A stretch of 64,000 nt of DNA from Cytobacillus oceanisediminis (GTDB lineage: Bacteria; Bacillota; Bacilli; Bacillales; Cytobacillaceae), in NCBI RefSeq assembly GCF_022811925.1, contig NZ_CP065511.1, positions 4,209,501 through 4,273,500 of the forward strand, written 5' to 3'. How positions within the stretch are numbered: position 1 is the first letter of the stretch; every line of letters begins with the position of its first letter. The notes under the pieces were generated by a model. The model did no database searches, was not told the DNA's origin, and saw nothing but the letters and a program-made list of their open reading frames with translations. A program made the translations under genes and the position numbers. Below are positions 8,535 to 16,155 of this stretch, one piece after another.

Positions 8535-8563
8535 ATTGTATGCCTGTCCCAGATTTGTATGAC
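8535..8563 (-). promoter_or_regulatory. Sigma-E promoter of spoIIM
   Basis: GTCATACA (8556-8563), a 13-nt spacer and CATACAAT (8535-8542) match the sigma-E consensus GTCATATT ... CATACAHT, with the -10 perfect. The start codon is 39 bp downstream. spoIIM is a sigma-E gene in B. subtilis. Confidence 0.75.
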
Positions 8564-8665
8564 AAAGAATTGGATTATTCCCAATGGAAAAAAAAGTCTT
8601 GAATACTTCAGTTATTTCCGCTATAATTTTCAAAATTATTTAAATTGTCATAGGAGGAATAACAG

Positions 8666-9241
8666 TTGGATCCGATTTTAAATGAGTTTCCAGAGAGGAT
8701 TGAAACCGAAAGACTTTATATGAGACCTGCCTTGCCCGGAGATGGAAAAACAGTGCATGAGGCTGTATTAGCTTCAGCTGCAGAGCTTAAAAAATGGCTT
8801 CCTTTTGCACAGAATGAACAATCAGCGGATGAAGCTGAAGCTGGCATCCGCAAATCTTATGCCAAGTTTATCCTTAGGGAAGATTTCCGTATCCATATTT
8901 ATAGGAAAGAAGACGATGCTTTTATTGGCTCCACTGGCCTGCATCGTATAGATTGGGATGTCCGCAAATTCGAAATAGGCTATTGGGGAGATTCGAGGTT
9001 TCAGAAAAAAGGATATATTACTGAAGCTGCCGAAGGTTTGACGAAATTTGCCTTTGAGCATTTTCAAGCGAATAGAGTGGAAATTAGATGTGATCCAAGA
9101 AACATAAACAGCCGAAGGATTCCCGAAAGGCTGGGATTCACACTTGAAGGAGTACTAATCAATGACAGTCTAAGCGCAGATGGAAAAGAGCTTAGGGATA
9201 CATGCATTTATGCTAAAGCACCTAAAAAACATAGAGCCTGA
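8666..9241 (+). CDS. GNAT N-acetyltransferase, RimJ/RimL type
   Basis: Acetyl-CoA-dependent transferase of 191 aa with the RimL-like layout: ETERLYMRPALPGD at the start, GSTGLHRIDW in the middle, EIGYWGDSRFQKKGYITEA (motif A region) near residue 110 and a C-terminal NSRRIPERLGF. The acceptor is unknown; relatives act on ribosomal proteins, antibiotics or small amines. Start is TTG 8666, with AGGAGG 8 nt upstream. Its stop lies inside a bidirectional terminator shared with the convergent endonuclease Q gene. Confidence 0.85.
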   Translation: MDPILNEFPERIETERLYMRPALPGDGKTVHEAVLASAAELKKWLPFAQNEQSADEAEAGIRKSYAKFILREDFRIHIYRKEDDAFIGSTGLHRIDWDVRKFEIGYWGDSRFQKKGYITEAAEGLTKFAFEHFQANRVEIRCDPRNINSRRIPERLGFTLEGVLINDSLSADGKELRDTCIYAKAPKKHRA

Positions 9242-9260
9242 TGAGCTCTATGTTTTTAGG
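9221..9260. terminator. Bidirectional terminator between acetyltransferase and endonuclease Q genes
   Basis: A 16-17 bp A/T-flanked stem (ACATAGAGC pairing GCTCTATGT) overlaps the acetyltransferase stop and ends at the convergent gene's stop. A and T runs on both sides let it work in both directions. Confidence 0.85.
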
Positions 9261-10422
9261 AATCCATAATTTTGCCGTACTTGCCCCCGCCCCCTGCCTT
9301 GAGGTTTAATGTTCCTTCACGCGCCTTCCCAATAAGCCTGGCTGTTTTCTCAGGGATTACTTTGCTTATTTCTGATAAAGGAACATCGTGAAGAATGGCC
9401 ATTTCAGTGCCGAAATAATTCAGCAGCTTCTCCAGCATTTTTGGGCCTAACCCTGGAATGAATTCAAGCGGTACCTGATGAATATAAGGAGGACGTACAA
9501 AGAGCAATTCTCCAGATGATTTTAGTTCAGAGATCCGGTCAGCCACGCCTTTGATAAATTTGTGGTGACCGCAATTTCTGCATTTACCCTTTGCATCATC
9601 GAAGGGGCCAAAACATTCAGAGCAAACAGTCTGATGGTATTTTCCAAGCAGCGGGTCGAGCCCGAAATTGGTTTTCACCTTGCCTTTTTCTTTTCCAGTC
9701 AAAGCCTTTTTCAGGTCAGCAAATGTTGGTGACTCCATTTCAAGGATTTGATATTCTCTCGCGATTTTTTTTAGTGAATGGGCATCTGAGTTTGTTAAAA
9801 AGGTATATCTGTGAAGTTCAGCTATTTGATCAGCCATCTTAGTATCTGCACTGAGCCCCAGCTCTATTGCATCAATTAAGCCAGGATCAAAAACCTCTGA
9901 CAGCGACCGCTCTACTCCTTTCCCGAATAAACTTTTAAATGGGGTAAAAACATGGGCAGGAATAAAAAGCCCATCCAGATCCTTCACTTTCTCCTGAAGC
10001 ATTCTGCCTGAGGCATAAATTCTCTGTGAGCTTAACGTTATGTTCTTTAAATGTCCTGATAACCAGGTTGAGAAAACCTTCATGGCTGAAAGGGTCGGAA
10101 AGAAGCAAAGAACATGAATGGGGCCTTTACAGGATTCATCATATATTTCAAGTTCTGACCCGGGTATAATTGTTAAATCTCCATATTGAAGTCCCCCGTC
10201 CCTATGCTCAGTTATAAGGCCTTTTTGGGACAAATCCTCGATTTCAAGTATGACTTCAGGAGAATGACAATCAATAATGCCGATGATATCAAGACCTTTT
10301 TCATTTCGGGCATGCCTGATGATATTTGTGAAGGTTAGGGATTTAGCGCCTGTTATTTTAACAGGCTTTCCCGTAAACGTACGTCCAATATGGATATGGA
10401 GATCAGCAAAAAAGCGCTTCAT
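9256..10422 (-). CDS. yqxK: Endonuclease Q family protein (YqxK-like)
   Basis: PHP-superfamily protein matching the family in which endonuclease Q nicks DNA 5' of deoxyuridine, hypoxanthine, xanthine and abasic sites. A PHP metal site starts at DLHIHIGR (residues 7-14), with later ligands in IIDCHSPE, GSELEIYD, PAHVFTPF and NSDAHS. A zinc ribbon (CSEC ... CRNC) lies near residues 270-290 and a helix-hairpin-helix (PGLGPKMLEKL) near 340. 388 aa. It starts 1 nt after nudF, so the two are coupled. Activity is inferred from family. Confidence 0.8.
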   Translation of the reverse strand: MKRFFADLHIHIGRTFTGKPVKITGAKSLTFTNIIRHARNEKGLDIIGIIDCHSPEVILEIEDLSQKGLITEHRDGGLQYGDLTIIPGSELEIYDESCKGPIHVLCFFPTLSAMKVFSTWLSGHLKNITLSSQRIYASGRMLQEKVKDLDGLFIPAHVFTPFKSLFGKGVERSLSEVFDPGLIDAIELGLSADTKMADQIAELHRYTFLTNSDAHSLKKIAREYQILEMESPTFADLKKALTGKEKGKVKTNFGLDPLLGKYHQTVCSECFGPFDDAKGKCRNCGHHKFIKGVADRISELKSSGELLFVRPPYIHQVPLEFIPGLGPKMLEKLLNYFGTEMAILHDVPLSEISKVIPEKTARLIGKAREGTLNLKAGGGGKYGKIMDS

Positions 10423-10423
10423 G

Positions 10424-10975
10424 CTATTTTTTCAGCGCCTCTTGCAGCTGCAGATATTGGATAGCATAAGCGGTTTTCGCATCATAAATCCTTTGCTGCT
10501 TCAGCAGGGATATTGCTTCATCAAGCGTTACTTCCATAAGATTCACAAATTCATCTTCATCAGGCGAAGCGGCATTTTCTATTTTCATAAGACCCTTTGC
10601 TATATATAAATGTACCAGCTCATCGGCAAATCCAGGAGAAGTGTAGAATGATATCAGCCATTCCATTTCCGTGCAGCCGTACCCCGTTTCTTCTTCCAGT
10701 TCCCTTTCTGCACAAACTCTGGGTTCTTCTCCTGCTTCAAGCTTTCCGGCAGGGATTTCAGCAATAATCTTATCCAGCGCTTTTCTATATTGTTCGACCA
10801 TCACTATTTTATTGTCTTCTGTTACTGCCAATACAGCTACTGCCCCGGGATGTTTGATAATTTCCCGCTTCGATGTTTTGCCATTCGGCAGCTCAACATC
10901 TTCCACCTGCAGACTAATGACTTTACCAGTGAAGATTTTTTCCGTATTAATCGTTTTTTCTTCTAGGCGGCTCAT
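10424..10975 (-). CDS. nudF: ADP-ribose pyrophosphatase, Nudix hydrolase NudF
   Basis: Hydrolyses ADP-ribose to AMP and ribose-5-phosphate. The complete Nudix box runs from GKLEAGEEP to RELEEETGY, near residues 80-105. 183 aa, as in Bacillus NudF. AGGAG lies 12 nt before ATG. Its TAG stop is one base from the endonuclease Q start, so the two are probably one operon. It diverges from mciZ. Confidence 0.92.
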   Translation of the reverse strand: MSRLEEKTINTEKIFTGKVISLQVEDVELPNGKTSKREIIKHPGAVAVLAVTEDNKIVMVEQYRKALDKIIAEIPAGKLEAGEEPRVCAERELEEETGYGCTEMEWLISFYTSPGFADELVHLYIAKGLMKIENAASPDEDEFVNLMEVTLDEAISLLKQQRIYDAKTAYAIQYLQLQEALKK

Positions 10976-10992
10976 TGTTTTCAGTCACTCCT

Positions 10993-11023
10993 GTTCTATT
11001 CCGATAATGATTGCTCATACATT
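10993..11023 (+). promoter_or_regulatory. Candidate sigma-E promoter of mciZ
   Basis: GTTCTATT (10993-11000), a 15-nt spacer and CATACATT (11016-11023). The -10 matches CATACAHT exactly and the -35 matches GTCATATT at 6 of 8. The start codon is 30 bp downstream. Mother-cell expression suits an FtsZ inhibitor of sporulation. Confidence 0.55.
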
Positions 11024-11052
11024 TTATCATACTTGATGAGGGGGAGTATGGC

Positions 11053-11187
11053 ATGAAGGTGTATGTCCACAATAGGGGAATTATTCTTACCGGCAAAGCC
11101 TGGGAAGTCCGGGAGAAACTAAAACAATACAGCAGGCAGTATGTTCTTGTAAAAGACTGGGTTGAATCTCAGAACAATATAAAATGA
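11053..11187 (+). CDS. mciZ: MciZ, mother-cell inhibitor of FtsZ
   Basis: A 44-residue peptide beginning MKVYVHNRGIILTGKAWEV and continuing with a KLKQY helix and VKDWV. B. subtilis MciZ (40 aa) shares the pattern MKV, GxxLxGKAWExRxKLK and YVKDW. It caps FtsZ filaments and blocks Z-ring formation during sporulation. GGGGGAG lies 6 nt before ATG. The B. subtilis gene also lies beside nudF. The last six residues extend beyond the B. subtilis peptide. Confidence 0.88.
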   Translation: MKVYVHNRGIILTGKAWEVREKLKQYSRQYVLVKDWVESQNNIK

Positions 11188-11259
11188 TAAGCCTCTAAAT
11201 TTGAGTATGCCTCATTTGTTTATGTACAATTATAGAAAACACTCAAATGAGGTGGGTAC

Positions 11260-12183
11260 TTGAAAAAGAGAAGACTTGGAAACTCAGACTTGTACGTAAG
11301 CGAGCTCGGGCTGGGCTGCATGTCAATTGGCACCAGACCTTCCCAGGCTCAGGAGATTATTGAAGCTGCCCTTGAAGAAGGAATCAATTATTTTGATACA
11401 GCTGATTTATATGACATTGGCGAAAATGAAAAGCTTGTCGGACAATCCTTAAAGAGTGTCCGCGAACAGGTGATCATTGCTACCAAAGCCGGCAACCGCT
11501 GGAATAAAAATAAAGACGGCTGGAGCTGGGATCCCTCAAAAAGCCACATCAAAGAAGCTGTAAAGGACAGTTTAGAAAGGCTGGGCACAGACTATATTGA
11601 TTTATATCAGCTTCATGGTGGCACGATTGAAGATCCTATTGATGAAACCATTGAAGCATTTGAGGAACTGAAGGAAGAAGGATACATCCGACAGTATGGC
11701 ATATCCTCCATCCGTCCAAATGTGATCCGTGAATATGCTTCAAGGTCCTCCATCATTTCAGTCATGATGCAATACAGCATTCTAGATCGGCGACCGGAAG
11801 AAGAAGCTTTGCCGCTTCTAAATCAAAAAGGCATCAGCGCGGTTACAAGAGGTCCGCTAGCTAAAGGACTGCTCAGCGACAAAATGCTGGATAAGGCTAC
11901 GGAGTCAGTTAAAGAGAAAGGCTATTTGGATTACAGCTATGCTGAATTGAAAGAAACACTTACCAGCATTAGGGAAAAAATTTCGGATGAGCGCTCCATG
12001 ACTGAGATAGCATTTCAGTATAATCTTGCGGATCCCGCTGTCGCTTCCGTGACGGCAGGTGCCAGCATGGCAGCGCAAGTTAGGGCAAATGCAAGAGCAG
12101 CAAGAGCTAATCCCCTGAATAAAGATGAATTGGCTATTATTCAATCCATTGCCAAGCTAAACAAATATGAGCAGCATCGATAA
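11260..12183 (+). CDS. yqkF: Aldo/keto reductase (YqkF-like)
   Basis: NAD(P)H-dependent TIM-barrel oxidoreductase of 307 aa. The tetrad is visible: Asp and Tyr in NYFDTADLYD (near 45-54), Lys in IIATKAG and His in LYQLHGG; a cofactor-binding region follows near 200-270. The physiological substrate is unknown. Start is TTG 11260 behind GAGGTGG. A gene of this family lies at the same place in B. subtilis. Confidence 0.88.
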   Translation: MKKRRLGNSDLYVSELGLGCMSIGTRPSQAQEIIEAALEEGINYFDTADLYDIGENEKLVGQSLKSVREQVIIATKAGNRWNKNKDGWSWDPSKSHIKEAVKDSLERLGTDYIDLYQLHGGTIEDPIDETIEAFEELKEEGYIRQYGISSIRPNVIREYASRSSIISVMMQYSILDRRPEEEALPLLNQKGISAVTRGPLAKGLLSDKMLDKATESVKEKGYLDYSYAELKETLTSIREKISDERSMTEIAFQYNLADPAVASVTAGASMAAQVRANARAARANPLNKDELAIIQSIAKLNKYEQHR

Positions 12184-12203
12184 TAAATAGCTCGTAATAA
12201 TGG

Positions 12204-12240
12204 AAAAGAAGGGCTGACGGAAAAGTCAGCCCCTTCTTTT
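12204..12240 (+). terminator. Terminator after the aldo/keto reductase
   Basis: GAAGGG-CTGAC pairs with GTCAG-CCCCTTC, flanked by A and T runs, shortly after the yqkF stop. Confidence 0.85.
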
Positions 12241-12266
12241 TGAAAGTTAAGAATGTGTAATTTTCC

Positions 12267-12340
12267 GAAGTTAGATAACTGTCTAGCTCCAGGCACCATC
12301 GGCTCTCGTGCCGATAAGCGGGCGCCTTCCGCTTTTCTTA
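12267..12340 (+). repeat. Dispersed CTAGCTCCAG-type repeat, copy 2
   Basis: Contains GATAACTGTCTAGCTCCAG, a GGCAC..GTGCC hairpin arm, GATAAGCGGGCGCC and a GCTTTTCTT end. It lies between convergent yqkF and yqkE. The first 25 bp match copy 3 (29183-29245) almost exactly. Confidence 0.65.
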
Positions 12341-12586
12341 TTATTTGAACTCTTTCCAGTTAAGATTGCTTTCTCCAAGCAGTTCTTCAAAGCTTTTATT
12401 TTTTTCGCGCAGTCTTCTTTCCTCTTTTTTTCGGCGCTCTTCTTCTTCCTTCTGTTTATCTTCAGCAGCTTTTAATTCCTGCTTTTTCCCTTTTAATTGC
12501 TCCATCAAGTCCTGGTTTAGCATGTCGCCAAGCGTGACTGGCTTATCGTCTTTTTTAGGCTGGGAATGATGTTTTTTCTTTTTCAT
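12341..12586 (-). CDS. yqkE: YqkE-like small charged protein (DUF3886)
   Basis: An 81-residue, highly charged protein: Lys-rich N terminus, VTLGDMLNQDLMEQLKGKK, a predicted Glu/Lys/Arg coiled coil (about 35-65) and an SFEELLGESNLNWKEFK tail. The same gene lies next to yqkF in B. subtilis. Function unknown. GGGGA lies 5-6 nt before ATG. Confidence 0.85.
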   Translation of the reverse strand: MKKKKHHSQPKKDDKPVTLGDMLNQDLMEQLKGKKQELKAAEDKQKEEEERRKKEERRLREKNKSFEELLGESNLNWKEFK

Positions 12587-12663
12587 AAAATCCCCTCATC
12601 AACTAATTTTGCCATTTATTATATCATATTTTTTTATTCATGAAGGAACAGGCTGCATAGCTA

Positions 12664-13035
12664 TTACGACAAATACTCCAGGAACTCAATTCTGTTTCCG
12701 AATGGATCATCAGCAAAGAATCGCTTTCTTCCTTCTATTGGCGGTTCTTCCTTTATAGCTATCTTCTGCTCTTGGAGACTGCTTCTCAAGTCTTCGAGGT
12801 TTTCCACAATAAATCCAGGGTGGGCTTTTTTGGCCGGCAGGAAGCCTTCCTGCACCCCGATATGGATTTCCTGATCTCCGCATATAAACCAGCAGCCGCC
12901 GCGCTTCTGAAGATTTTCAGGCTTGGGAATTTCCTTCAGTCCAAGCTGTTCACCGTAAAATTTCCTGGCTGCATCCTCGCAGCCTTTTGGAGCTGCCAGC
13001 TGGATATGGTCGATTCCTTTAAATGAAAAACTCAT
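12664..13035 (-). CDS. VOC (glyoxalase/dioxygenase fold) family protein
   Basis: 123-residue vicinal-oxygen-chelate protein with the paired beta-alpha-beta-beta-beta motif. Candidate metal ligands are His in IDHIQLAAP (residue 10) and Glu in NRIEFLEYL (near 118); IHIGVQE and HPGFIVENL supply others. Substrate unknown. Strong GAGGAG upstream. A MITE-like copy begins 35 bp upstream and may have replaced the promoter region. Confidence 0.8.
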   Translation of the reverse strand: MSFSFKGIDHIQLAAPKGCEDAARKFYGEQLGLKEIPKPENLQKRGGCWFICGDQEIHIGVQEGFLPAKKAHPGFIVENLEDLRSSLQEQKIAIKEEPPIEGRKRFFADDPFGNRIEFLEYLS

Positions 13036-13070
13036 TTTTTCTCCTCTTTTCTTTCGATCTCTTATTAAGA

Positions 13071-13262
13071 GGCCTATTTCTTATAAGGTTGTTTGCACTT
13101 TTGAATGCTGCCCGTTGATTTCCGCTGTGGGCACTTGCTTTCCGCGGGGAGGAACGAGAGCCTCCTCGGCTTCGCCTGTGGGGTCTCTCACTCCCTCTCC
13201 TCCCGCAGGAGTCAAGCGCCCTCCGCTCCAATCAACTCAACTGGTTAACTTTGTATGCAAAT
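13071..13262. mobile_element. MITE-like element, diverged copy C
   Basis: Starts GGCCTATTTCTTATAA, aligning with the left end of copy A, and contains the same core from GTTGATTTCCGCT (about 13112) to CAATCAAC (about 13240). The core stems are kept with different bases: GAGAG/CTCTC instead of GTGAG/CTCAC, and GGC-TTC-GCC (13168-13176) instead of GACGC-TCC-GCGTC. The right end no longer shows the AGCC terminus and no clear target duplication is seen. It fills most of the gap between the VOC gene and scoB. Confidence 0.6.
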
Positions 13263-13301
13263 ATAAACAATAAAGTTTATTAAAAACAAGTAAAAAATAA
13301 T

Positions 13302-13330
13302 GAAAAGCACAGCATGCAGCTGTACTTTTC
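13302..13330 (-). terminator. Terminator after scoB
   Basis: GAAAAG-ACAGC pairs with GCTGT-CTTTTC, ending in TTTTCATT on the minus strand, 9 nt past the scoB stop. Confidence 0.7.
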
Positions 13331-13338
13331 AAAAGATA

Positions 13339-14007
13339 TTAATAAGCTTCTGTTACAACGTTTTCATCAATTTGCAATTCAGGTTCCGTTGAATTGATTA
13401 TGTCCTCGATTGTGAAGCCTTTAGCGACTTCAACAAGCTTCAAACCAGAATCGGTGACATCGATGACTGCCCGCTCAGTTATAATGCGGTCAACGACGTT
13501 TTTTCCTGTTAAAGGCAGGCTGCATTCTTTAAGGATTTTCGAATCGCCATTTTTATTGGTGTGGTCCATGATGACGATGATTTTATTGGCGCCATGAACC
13601 AGATCCATTGCACCGCCCATTCCCTTGATCATTTTCCCGGGAATCATCCAGTTGGCCAGATCCCCTTTTTCAGAAACCTCCATGCCGCCGAGAATGGCAA
13701 TATCCACATGGCCTCCCCTGATCATCGCAAAAGATTCAGCACTATCAAAATAGGAGGCCCCCGAAATTGCGGTAACTGTTTCTTTTCCTGCATTAATTAA
13801 ATCCGGATCAACTTCGCTTTCCGCAGGATATGGTCCAATTCCCAGCAATCCATTTTCAGATTGAAGGACTACTTCTTTATTATCAGAAATATAGTTTGCA
13901 ACCAATGTCGGCATGCCGATTCCCAAATTCACGTAAAAGCCATTTTCTATTTCTTTCTCAGCACGTCTGGCAATTTTCTCGCGGACTGCTGCTTTATCGT
14001 TACTCAT
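13339..14007 (-). CDS. scoB: 3-oxoacid CoA-transferase, subunit B
   Basis: Beta subunit of a family I CoA transferase that would move CoA from succinyl-CoA to acetoacetate. The catalytic Glu lies in SENGLLGIG (near residue 51), and [14 protein letters not shown] and [13 protein letters not shown] are family hallmarks. 222 aa. It follows scoA by 24 nt and the thiolase gene upstream, so the three make an acetoacetate-to-acetyl-CoA operon. Substrate specificity (acetoacetate rather than another oxoacid) is inferred from these neighbours. Confidence 0.9.
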   Translation of the reverse strand: MSNDKAAVREKIARRAEKEIENGFYVNLGIGMPTLVANYISDNKEVVLQSENGLLGIGPYPAESEVDPDLINAGKETVTAISGASYFDSAESFAMIRGGHVDIAILGGMEVSEKGDLANWMIPGKMIKGMGGAMDLVHGANKIIVIMDHTNKNGDSKILKECSLPLTGKNVVDRIITERAVIDVTDSGLKLVEVAKGFTIEDIINSTEPELQIDENVVTEAY

Positions 14008-14031
14008 GAGACCCTCTCCTTCCGTCAGTAT

Positions 14032-14721
14032 CTATTTCTTTACAGTCAGTCTTTCAATGCGCTTTTCCTGTTTTCCCTCAATCAGCGACTGAACATAGAT
14101 GCTCGGCGTATGAATATAGTTCGGATCCAATTCACCAATTCCATAAAGTGTCTCCACTTCTGCAATCGTCACTTTGCCTGCTGCTGCAATCATCGGATTG
14201 AAGTTCCGGGCAGTTTTGTGATATACAAGATTGCCCATTTTATCGCCCTTCCATGCTCTTACAAGGCTGAAGTCTGCTTTCAGTGCCTCTTCAAGGAGAT
14301 ATTCCTTGCCGTCAAAAACCTTGGTTTCTTTCCCCTCTGCAATCGGTGTACCTACTCCTGCCGGCGTATAAAAAGCAGGAATGCCGGCACCGCCTGCACG
14401 GATTTTTTCCGCCAGAGTTCCTTGAGGAAGCAGCTCTACTTCAATTTCGCCTGAAAGAACCTGTCTCTCAAACTCTTTGTTTTCGCCGACATAAGAACCG
14501 ACCATTTTCTTAATCTGTTTATTTTTTAAAAGCAGTCCAAGTCCCCAATCATCAACACCGCAGTTATTAGAAATGACAGTAAGGTCCTTGACCCCTTTAT
14601 CAACTAAAGCAAGAATAAGGTTTTCAGGGATTCCGCACAGACCGAAGCCGCCAACCATAAGGACAGCGCCATCATGAATTTCCTGAACCGCTTCACTGAA
14701 GGAAGTACAAATTTTCTTCAC
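14032..14721 (-). CDS. scoA: 3-oxoacid CoA-transferase, subunit A
   Basis: Alpha subunit of the same CoA transferase; carries the CoA-binding signature [11 protein letters not shown] (near residues 24-34) and [16 protein letters not shown] start it at GTG 14721, with GGAGTG 6 nt upstream, giving 229 aa that align with B. subtilis ScoA from the first residues. The in-frame ATG at 14751 lacks a ribosome site. Middle gene of thiolase-scoA-scoB. Confidence 0.9.
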   Translation of the reverse strand: MKKICTSFSEAVQEIHDGAVLMVGGFGLCGIPENLILALVDKGVKDLTVISNNCGVDDWGLGLLLKNKQIKKMVGSYVGENKEFERQVLSGEIEVELLPQGTLAEKIRAGGAGIPAFYTPAGVGTPIAEGKETKVFDGKEYLLEEALKADFSLVRAWKGDKMGNLVYHKTARNFNPMIAAAGKVTIAEVETLYGIGELDPNYIHTPSIYVQSLIEGKQEKRIERLTVKK

Positions 14722-14784
14722 TTCAATCACTCCTTTCATTGAAATACTCAATTTTTTTTGCTAATCATTTATTTTCGAAATTTA

Positions 14785-15972
14785 CTATGCAAGCTCCACC
14801 ACTGTGGCTACCCCCTGGCCACCGCCGATGCATAGAGTTGCAAGGCCTTTTTTCGCCTGTCTTTTTTGCATCTCATGAATAAGAGTTACAAGAATTCTTG
14901 CACCGCTTGCGCCGATTGGATGTCCGAGCGCAATGGCCCCGCCATTGACATTCAGAATCTCCTTGTTAAAACGAAGCTCCCTGTCAACTGCGAGCGACTG
15001 GGCTGCAAATGCTTCGTTTGCTTCAATAAGCTCCAATTCATCCATGGAAACAGATGCCTTTTCAAGCGCTTTTTTTACCGCAGCAACAGGGCCAATGCCC
15101 ATGATGCTTGGATCCACACCTGCACTTGCATTTCCTTTAATCGTCACTAAAGACTTAAGCCCGAGTGCATCTGCTTTCTTTTTGCTCATAACAAGCAATA
15201 CCGCAGCCCCGTCATTTATCCCGGAAGCATTACCGGCTGTTACGCTGCCGTCTTTCTTAAACGCCGGGCGCAGGCCTGCGAGCTTTTCAGCAGTCGTCCC
15301 TTTTTTCGGATACTCATCTGTATCAAAAACAATCGGATCCCCTTTTCGCTGAGGAATTTTCACAGGAACGATTTCATCTTTGAATTTTCCTTCTTCAATT
15401 GCCTTTGCAGCCTTTTCCTGGCTGGCTGCGGCGAATTCGTCCTGTTCTTCCCGGCTCAGCTCGTATTTCGAGCAGAGATTCTCAGCAGTAACTCCCATAT
15501 GGTAATCATTAAATGCACACCAGAGCCCGTCTGATATCATCGAATCTATAAGCTTTTGATCTCCCATTTTAAATCCATTTCTTGCATTTTTCAGTATGTA
15601 AGGAGCCTGACTCATATTCTCCATGCCGCCAGCAATCACCGCTTCAGCATCACCGGCTAATATGGCCTGTGCAGCTAAATGAACTGCCTTCAGCCCGGAA
15701 CCGCAGACCTTATTAATCGTCATCGCGGAAACGCTTTCAGGAAGGCCCGCTTTAAGAGCAGCCTGCCTTGCCGGATTCTGGCCCAGACCTACCTGCAGGA
15801 CATTCCCCAGGATTACTTCATCTATCTGGTCCGATGTTACACCTGCTTTTTCAAGAGCGCCTTTTATCGCAATCGCCCCAAGCTCTGGTGCTGATACATC
15901 TTTAAGGCTTCCATTAAAACTGCCGATTGCTGTCCGGACAGCGCTGACTATTACGACTTCTGTTTGTGCCAT
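14785..15972 (-). CDS. Acetyl-CoA acetyltransferase (thiolase II)
   Basis: Biosynthetic-type thiolase that cleaves acetoacetyl-CoA to two acetyl-CoA or runs in reverse. Active-site residues: acylated Cys in [11 protein letters not shown] (near 88), His in [11 protein letters not shown] (near 350) and Cys in CIGGGQG (near 380). 395 aa from ATG 15972, which follows AAAGGATG. It heads thiolase-scoA-scoB and diverges from HMG-CoA lyase. B. subtilis homologues are MmgA and YhfS; I do not assign one. Confidence 0.92.
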   Translation of the reverse strand: MAQTEVVIVSAVRTAIGSFNGSLKDVSAPELGAIAIKGALEKAGVTSDQIDEVILGNVLQVGLGQNPARQAALKAGLPESVSAMTINKVCGSGLKAVHLAAQAILAGDAEAVIAGGMENMSQAPYILKNARNGFKMGDQKLIDSMISDGLWCAFNDYHMGVTAENLCSKYELSREEQDEFAAASQEKAAKAIEEGKFKDEIVPVKIPQRKGDPIVFDTDEYPKKGTTAEKLAGLRPAFKKDGSVTAGNASGINDGAAVLLVMSKKKADALGLKSLVTIKGNASAGVDPSIMGIGPVAAVKKALEKASVSMDELELIEANEAFAAQSLAVDRELRFNKEILNVNGGAIALGHPIGASGARILVTLIHEMQKRQAKKGLATLCIGGGQGVATVVELA

Positions 15973-16059
15973 CTCTCTCATCCTTTCAAAACATCTCTCT
16001 GCTTATATTCGTGCCAAGACCTCAAAATTCCTTTTATTTTGTCAAAATTTTTATTATTC

Positions 16060-16089
16060 TTGCAATCGAAAATACTTTCCTACTACAAT
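16060..16089 (+). promoter_or_regulatory. Candidate sigma-A promoter of HMG-CoA lyase
   Basis: TTGCAA (16060-16065), an 18-nt spacer and TACAAT (16084-16089). The predicted start near 16096 places the cre-like site at about +10. Confidence 0.45.
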
Positions 16090-16105
16090 AAATTCAAGGT
16101 TTTTA

Positions 16106-16119
16106 AGAAAGCGCTTACC
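16106..16119 (+). promoter_or_regulatory. cre-like site (CcpA) in the HMG-CoA lyase leader
   Basis: AGAAAGCGCTTACC fits TGWAARCGYTWNCW at 12 of 14, with the AAAGCGCTT core intact. It is just downstream of the predicted transcription start, where CcpA would block elongation. It could also affect the divergent thiolase operon. Confidence 0.5.
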
Positions 16120-16155
16120 AGACACAATCTAAAATATGAAACGGGAGAGGAAAAC

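Noticed and set aside
13019..13231. 70-codon minus-strand ORF over copy C
   Set aside because: Low-complexity translation of the diverged repeat, overlapping the VOC gene end; no support.
15990..16020. TTGGCACG ... AAGC on the minus strand upstream of thiolase, resembling a sigma-54 promoter
   Set aside because: The -12 half lacks the TTGC core and the GG-GC distance is one base too long, unlike the perfect element before ptb.
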